From contig JAACEA010000460.1 of NCBI GenBank assembly GCA_009936695.1, positions 1 to 9,615 on the forward strand: a DNA stretch of 9,615 nucleotides. The letters are read 5' to 3'. Positions 6,616 to 9,615 of this stretch are shown one piece after another. Below the pieces are notes generated by a model. That model did not search any database. It was not told the origin of the DNA and was given only the letters and a program-made list of their open reading frames with translations. Source of the stretch: Planctomycetia bacterium. Its GTDB lineage: Bacteria; Planctomycetota; Phycisphaerae; Phycisphaerales; SM1A02. Positions within the stretch are counted from its first letter, which is position 1, and the number at the start of each line of letters is the position of its first letter. The position numbers were made by a program, and so were the translations under genes.

Positions 6616-6621
6616 TAGAAT
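6616..6621 (+). promoter_or_regulatory. Candidate -10 element of the nitroreductase gene
   Basis: TAGAAT lies 9 nt before ATG 6631, and the intervening CCAAGGCCC lacks a proper Shine-Dalgarno match. Transcription would start within a few bases of the start codon. No strong -35 is seen at 17 nt. Confidence 0.45.
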
Positions 6622-6630
6622 CCAAGGCCC

Positions 6631-7209
6631 ATGAACACCAGTGATCACGCTCCGTCTCTCACCGCGTACGAATCGATCATCGCGCGAAGAACCGCCCACG
6701 CCTATCGGGATCTCCCGGTCGATCACCGATCGATGGAACGAGCGTTGCATGCGGCGAACCATGCACCCAGCCACAAGCTGACCTTCCCGTGGCGGTTCAT
6801 CCGGGTCGGTCCGCAGGGGCGTGCCGCCACGGCGCAGCTCGCGGTGCGGATCAAGGCGGAGCAGCGCCCGCTTTCCGAGGCGGATGCGAAACGCGTCCAT
6901 GACAAGACGATGGCCCCGCCCGAGCTGGTGGTGGCATGCCAGATTCGGAACGCGGATCCCTTCAGAAGCCGGGAGGACTACGCCGCCTGCTGTTGCGCGA
7001 TCCAGAACTTCTTCGTGTCCCTCGCCGGCGAAGGCATTTCCGGCAAGTGGTCCACGGGTGGCATCACCCGCGACCTGCGGATGTACGGATTGCTGGGGCT
7101 CGACCCCGGCGCCTTCGAGGTGATCGGATTCCTCTGGGCCGGTGTCGCGGATCCTCCCGCGCCGATCGCTCGTCCGCCCCTGGATGCGGTGGTTCGGTCC
7201 GTTCCCTGA
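6631..7209 (+). CDS. Nitroreductase family protein (YdjA-like), FMN-dependent
   Basis: This 192-residue protein resembles small nitroreductases such as E. coli YdjA (about 183). The N-terminal ARRTAHAYRD (18-27) is the RRS-type segment that contacts FMN phosphate. APSHKLTFPWRF (45-56) matches the family's AP-hK-qPW motif, and GISGKWSTGG (135-144) followed by VIGFLWAG (164-171) matches the C-terminal FMN and dimer region. These proteins are cytoplasmic homodimers that use FMN and NAD(P)H to reduce nitroaromatics, quinones or unknown physiological substrates. A run of three cysteines (120-122) sits in the central helix, where YdjA has AGCAVMAMQ; this may be incidental. It diverges from the NUDIX gene and is followed by the CNT gene after 55 nt. 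The physiological substrate cannot be named. Confidence 0.9.
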   Translation: MNTSDHAPSLTAYESIIARRTAHAYRDLPVDHRSMERALHAANHAPSHKLTFPWRFIRVGPQGRAATAQLAVRIKAEQRPLSEADAKRVHDKTMAPPELVVACQIRNADPFRSREDYAACCCAIQNFFVSLAGEGISGKWSTGGITRDLRMYGLLGLDPGAFEVIGFLWAGVADPPAPIARPPLDAVVRSVP

Positions 7210-7229
7210 GGCCGGTCGTCGCCGATCGA

Positions 7230-7258
7230 TTCGTCGGCCGGGGGATCTGTTCTAATCT
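7230..7258 (+). promoter_or_regulatory. Candidate promoter of the CNT transporter gene
   Basis: TTCGTC (7230-7235) and TAATCT (7253-7258) are 17 nt apart. The -10 element ends 6 nt before ATG 7265, which would place the transcription start at the start codon. No Shine-Dalgarno site is present, which fits a leaderless mRNA. Confidence 0.45.
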
Positions 7259-7264
7259 CGTCCG

Positions 7265-8593
7265 ATGCAGGCTCCGATCCCCATCGATACCGGTTGGACC
7301 CTCGTCGAACCCCTTCGGGCGGTGATCGGCGTCGCGGTCCTGTGTCTCATCGCGTGGGCCTGTTCGTCGAACCGTCGGCGGGTTCCGTGGCGGGTGGTGA
7401 TCGGGGGGCTCGGGCTTCAGCTGCTGCTCGCCGGTCTCATCCTCGGCGTTCCGGCGACCGCCGCCGCGTTCGAATGGCTCGCCCGGCAGGTCGCGACCGC
7501 GATCGGGATGGCGGATGCGGGTTCGGCCTTCCTGTTCGGCCCGTTGGCGGCGCCGGATGGACCGGCCGGCTTCGTCTTCGCCTTTCGCGTGCTTCCGGTC
7601 ATCGTGTACTTCGCCGCGGTCATGGGAGCGCTCTACCACCTCGGCATCATGCAGCGGGTGGTCGCCGGCATGGCATGGGTGATGCGTCGAACGCTCGGCG
7701 TCTCGGGTGCGGAGTCGTTGACGGTCGCCGCCAACGTGCTGGTGGGTCAGACCGAGGCGCCGCTCTGCGTGAAACCGTTCCTGCCGCGGATGACCAGGTC
7801 CCAGTTGATGGTGGTCATGACCGGCGGATTCGCGACCATCGCGGGCAGCGTGCTGGCGGGGTACGTCGATTTCCTCGGAGGCACCGACGAGGCGGCCCGA
7901 GTCCGCTTCGCGAAGCATCTTCTGACCGCGTCGATCATGTCCGCACCCGCGGCGTTCGTGATGGCGAAGTTGATGCTCCCCGAGACCGAAGCCGAACCAC
8001 CGGAGACGATCTCGGCCCAGCCGATCGAGGAGCGCAAGGCGAGCAACGTGCTCGACGCGGTGGTCATCGGCGCGACGGACGGACTCAAGCTGGCGCTGAA
8101 CGTCGGGGCGATGCTCGTCGCGTTCATCGCGATCCTCGCCCTGCTCGACTGGCCGCTGGGAGCGATCTCCGAGACCGAGTGGATCGCGGGATGGCGGGCG
8201 ACCCACGGGTACGGCCCCTGGAGCGTGCAGGGGGGACTCGGAATCCTCTTCCAGCCGATCGCGTGGTGCATCGGAGCCCCCGCGGGCGATGTCTCCCAGA
8301 TCGGACGCCTGCTCGGGACCTCCATCGTCGCGACGGAGTTCGTGGCGTATGCCGATCTCCGCACGATGATCGCGGACGGCACGATCTCACCCCGTGGGGT
8401 GACCGTGGTCACCTACGCCTTGTGCGGTTTCGCGAACATCCCCTCGATGGCGATCCAGATCGGCGGCCTCGGAGCGATCGCGCCGAGCCGTCGCGCGGAC
8501 TTCTCTTCGCTCGCCCCGCGGGCGATGTTCGCCGGGGCGCTTGCTTGCTGGAGCACCGCCGCGATCGCATCCGCGATCGTCGGATCGGGCTGA
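7265..8593 (+). CDS. Concentrative nucleoside transporter (CNT/NupC family)
   Basis: This 442-residue inner-membrane protein of the CNT family has hydrophobic segments throughout, except for the hydrophilic stretch at about 239-262. The hallmark GVSGAESLTVAANVLVGQTE (145-164) holds the nucleobase-contacting Gln162-Thr163-Glu164. ATEFVAY (356-362) carries Glu358, and CGFANIPSMAIQIGG (387-401) carries Asn391 and Ser394. These correspond to ribose- and base-contacting residues in the Vibrio cholerae CNT structure. Asn157 and Val160, together with Thr191 and Ile192, fall at the spacing of its sodium site, so Na+-coupled uptake of nucleosides is likely (alignment from memory). The length, about 30 residues longer than NupC, is normal for the family. 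A candidate promoter lies directly at the start codon. No nucleoside catabolic gene is adjacent, so the exact substrate is open. Confidence 0.95.
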   Translation: MQAPIPIDTGWTLVEPLRAVIGVAVLCLIAWACSSNRRRVPWRVVIGGLGLQLLLAGLILGVPATAAAFEWLARQVATAIGMADAGSAFLFGPLAAPDGPAGFVFAFRVLPVIVYFAAVMGALYHLGIMQRVVAGMAWVMRRTLGVSGAESLTVAANVLVGQTEAPLCVKPFLPRMTRSQLMVVMTGGFATIAGSVLAGYVDFLGGTDEAARVRFAKHLLTASIMSAPAAFVMAKLMLPETEAEPPETISAQPIEERKASNVLDAVVIGATDGLKLALNVGAMLVAFIAILALLDWPLGAISETEWIAGWRATHGYGPWSVQGGLGILFQPIAWCIGAPAGDVSQIGRLLGTSIVATEFVAYADLRTMIADGTISPRGVTVVTYALCGFANIPSMAIQIGGLGAIAPSRRADFSSLAPRAMFAGALACWSTAAIASAIVGSG

Positions 8594-8636
8594 GGACGGC
8601 ATCGAACTCGTCGTCGGTCGCGGCGTCGTTCCGCGG

Positions 8637-8642
8637 TAGCAT
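8637..8642 (+). promoter_or_regulatory. Candidate -10 element of the crcB pair
   Basis: TAGCAT lies 6 nt before ATG 8649, with CCCGAC between and no Shine-Dalgarno site. This resembles the arrangement before the CNT, nitroreductase and FG-GAP genes. I see no fluoride riboswitch in the 55-nt gap to the CNT stop codon. The pair could also be read through from the CNT promoter. Confidence 0.4.
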
Positions 8643-8648
8643 CCCGAC

Positions 8649-9086
8649 ATGGTCTGGCTCGTTGAAATCCTCCTCGTGGCGATCGGTGGGGCGACGGGTG
8701 CGACGCTTCGAGTCCTGCTCACGATCGCGGCCGCCACTCATCTTCGCGTGCCGTTCTGGATCGGGATCATGGTGGTCAACATCGTGGGCTGCCTGCTCAT
8801 CGGGATCGCTGCCGCGATTCTCGCCTCGGCGGACGCGGCTGATCTTCCGCTGGTTCGCTGGATCGACACCGTGCTGCCCACGAATTCGGCCGGCGTCACG
8901 GACACCAAGCTGATTCTGCTCACCGGCCTCCTCGGTGGATTCACGACCTTCTCGACCGCGATGCTCGACACCTGGGTGCTGTGGCGTTCGGGGCATGTGG
9001 TCAAGTCGATCATCTCGCTGGTGGGCACGCCGATCGCCGCGATCGCGGCGCTCGCGATCGGTCTGGCGTGGGGGGGTGGCGCATGA
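8649..9086 (+). CDS. crcB: CrcB/Fluc fluoride channel, first subunit of a tandem pair
   Basis: This 145-residue membrane protein has four hydrophobic helices and the CrcB motifs: GGATGATLR (13-21) in helix 1, GIMVVNIVGCLLIG (39-52) with pore Asn44, and GLLGGFTTFSTAM (93-105) at the helix 3 break. Fluc proteins form dual-topology dimers that let fluoride leave the cytoplasm and so protect against fluoride toxicity. Of the two Phe-box residues of characterised channels (TTF-x-x-F), the first is Phe101 but the second position is Ala104. The loop between helices 2 and 3 (about 58-87) is longer than in E. coli CrcB. Its stop overlaps the start of a second CrcB gene by ATGA, so the two are translationally coupled and probably form a heterodimer. 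Confidence 0.94.
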   Translation: MVWLVEILLVAIGGATGATLRVLLTIAAATHLRVPFWIGIMVVNIVGCLLIGIAAAILASADAADLPLVRWIDTVLPTNSAGVTDTKLILLTGLLGGFTTFSTAMLDTWVLWRSGHVVKSIISLVGTPIAAIAALAIGLAWGGGA

Positions 9087-9615
9087 CGAACCTCGATCCG
9101 CGTCCTGATGATCGATCCGGGGCCCGTACCGCGTCGGATTCCGCCGTGCAGGCGGACGTCGAAGCGGGCCTGGTCCGACGCTTGTCGATCTTCTCGCTCC
9201 TGCCGTTGGTCGCGATCGGCGGTGCGGTGGGCGCGGTGATGCGGTGGGGCGTCCAGCACCTCGCGATCGAGCTCGGGGGCGCGATGGTGGGTGCCTTGCT
9301 CTTCGTCAATCTCCTGGGTTCCTTCCTGCTCGGATACCTGTTCACCCGGGTCGACGCGCGGTTTCCAAGTCTGATCGACATCGACCTTCCCCCCGGTTAC
9401 GAGCCCGGACGGCACCCGGTCCATCCGGTGCTCGCGGCCGCGGTGATCGGCGGTTCGCTGGGTGCGTTCACGACCTACTCGAGCCTGTGTCTCGAGGTCA
9501 TCCGCCTCTGGGACGACGGCTCGCCCTGGTCGGCGGTGATGCTGATCGGGGTGTCGCTCGTGCTCGGCCCGGTGGCGATCGCGATCGGCGTCCGAATCGG
9601 ACATCGTTCGCATCC
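9083..9615 (+). CDS. crcB: CrcB/Fluc fluoride channel, second subunit (3' end beyond window)
   Basis: The frame is open from ATG 9083 to the window edge (177 complete codons). After a hydrophilic N-terminal extension of about 38 residues come the CrcB motifs: IGGAVGAVMRWG (45-56), GALLFVNLLGSFLLGYL (70-86) with pore Asn76, and GGSLGAFTTYSSLCLE (123-138). A fourth hydrophobic helix (about 150-170) is also present, so only a few residues should be missing. At the Phe box the first position is Tyr132 and the second Leu135, neither the usual Phe. A long loop (88-115) rich in Pro, Asp and Gly separates helices 2 and 3. The ATGA overlap with the first subunit gene implies coupled, near-equimolar synthesis, as for heterodimeric Fluc pairs described in other bacteria. 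Confidence 0.92.
   Translation, partial: MTNLDPRPDDRSGARTASDSAVQADVEAGLVRRLSIFSLLPLVAIGGAVGAVMRWGVQHLAIELGGAMVGALLFVNLLGSFLLGYLFTRVDARFPSLIDIDLPPGYEPGRHPVHPVLAAAVIGGSLGAFTTYSSLCLEVIRLWDDGSPWSAVMLIGVSLVLGPVAIAIGVRIGHRSH

Noticed and set aside
8594..8648. Possible fluoride riboswitch before crcB
   Set aside because: The gap is only 55 nt and I do not see the conserved fluoride-riboswitch blocks or a pseudoknot partner. A covariance-model search would settle it.
7064..8913. Long frames overlapping the CNT gene (539 codons plus strand, 380 codons minus strand)
   Set aside because: Both are Arg/Asp/His-rich shadow translations. The CNT frame has transmembrane segments and all substrate-site motifs.
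1457..9580. HIP1-like octamer GCGATCGC, six copies seen (for example 1457-1464 and 5558-5565)
   Set aside because: Most copies sit in Ala-Ile-Ala codon runs of membrane proteins or in other coding contexts; the count does not require a cyanobacterial-style HIP1 system.
8738..9613. Minus-strand open frame of 291 codons over the crcB pair
   Set aside because: It is charged low-complexity antisense; the plus strand encodes two proteins with complete CrcB motifs.

Overview
The window suggests a GC-rich, free-living bacterium, most probably a planctomycete and perhaps of class Phycisphaerae. This is an inference from the gene mix: a bacterial RRM protein, an FG-GAP/VCBS propeller protein, paired CNNM-type transporters and genes without Shine-Dalgarno sites. 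It is not read from a diagnostic 16S sequence, which is absent here. I see no insertion sequence, integrase, phage gene or CRISPR array. The content is chromosomal housekeeping and transport.

Layout. Positions 1-440 are the 3' end of a 23S rRNA, including the peptidyl-transferase A2451 equivalent and the sarcin-ricin loop. A short spacer follows, then 5S rRNA (about 608-716) flanked by two GAAA-capped hairpins; the second is a strong intrinsic terminator. A region without a convincing gene (762-1276) carries a 14-bp tandem repeat and the promoter and leader of an RRM RNA-binding protein gene (1277-1657). Next on the same strand come an HscB-type J-domain co-chaperone and two CNNM/CorC-type membrane proteins with CBS domains. 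The last three overlap and look like one operon. A tRNA-Ile(GAT) with its own promoter and terminator (4610-4783) closes this half.

On the minus strand lie a secreted seven-repeat FG-GAP protein (4822-5988) and a NUDIX hydrolase of the ADP-ribose pyrophosphatase type (6045-6566). Diverging from the NUDIX gene, on the plus strand, are a YdjA-like nitroreductase, a concentrative nucleoside transporter (CNT), and two tandem, overlapping CrcB/Fluc fluoride channel genes. The second CrcB gene runs off the window end.

How they work together. Three groups have a plausible shared job: the rRNA genes, the two CNNM proteins (divalent cation transport, possibly as a pair), and the two CrcB proteins (probably one heterodimeric fluoride channel). 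The other neighbours look functionally unrelated. Several genes have a -10-like hexamer only 6-9 nt before ATG and no Shine-Dalgarno site, which suggests leaderless transcripts. I did not find a clear undescribed multi-gene system. The most interesting leads are the tandem CrcB pair with altered Phe-box residues, the recurrent leaderless architecture, the 14-bp repeat block, and the hscB-CNNM-CNNM operon.
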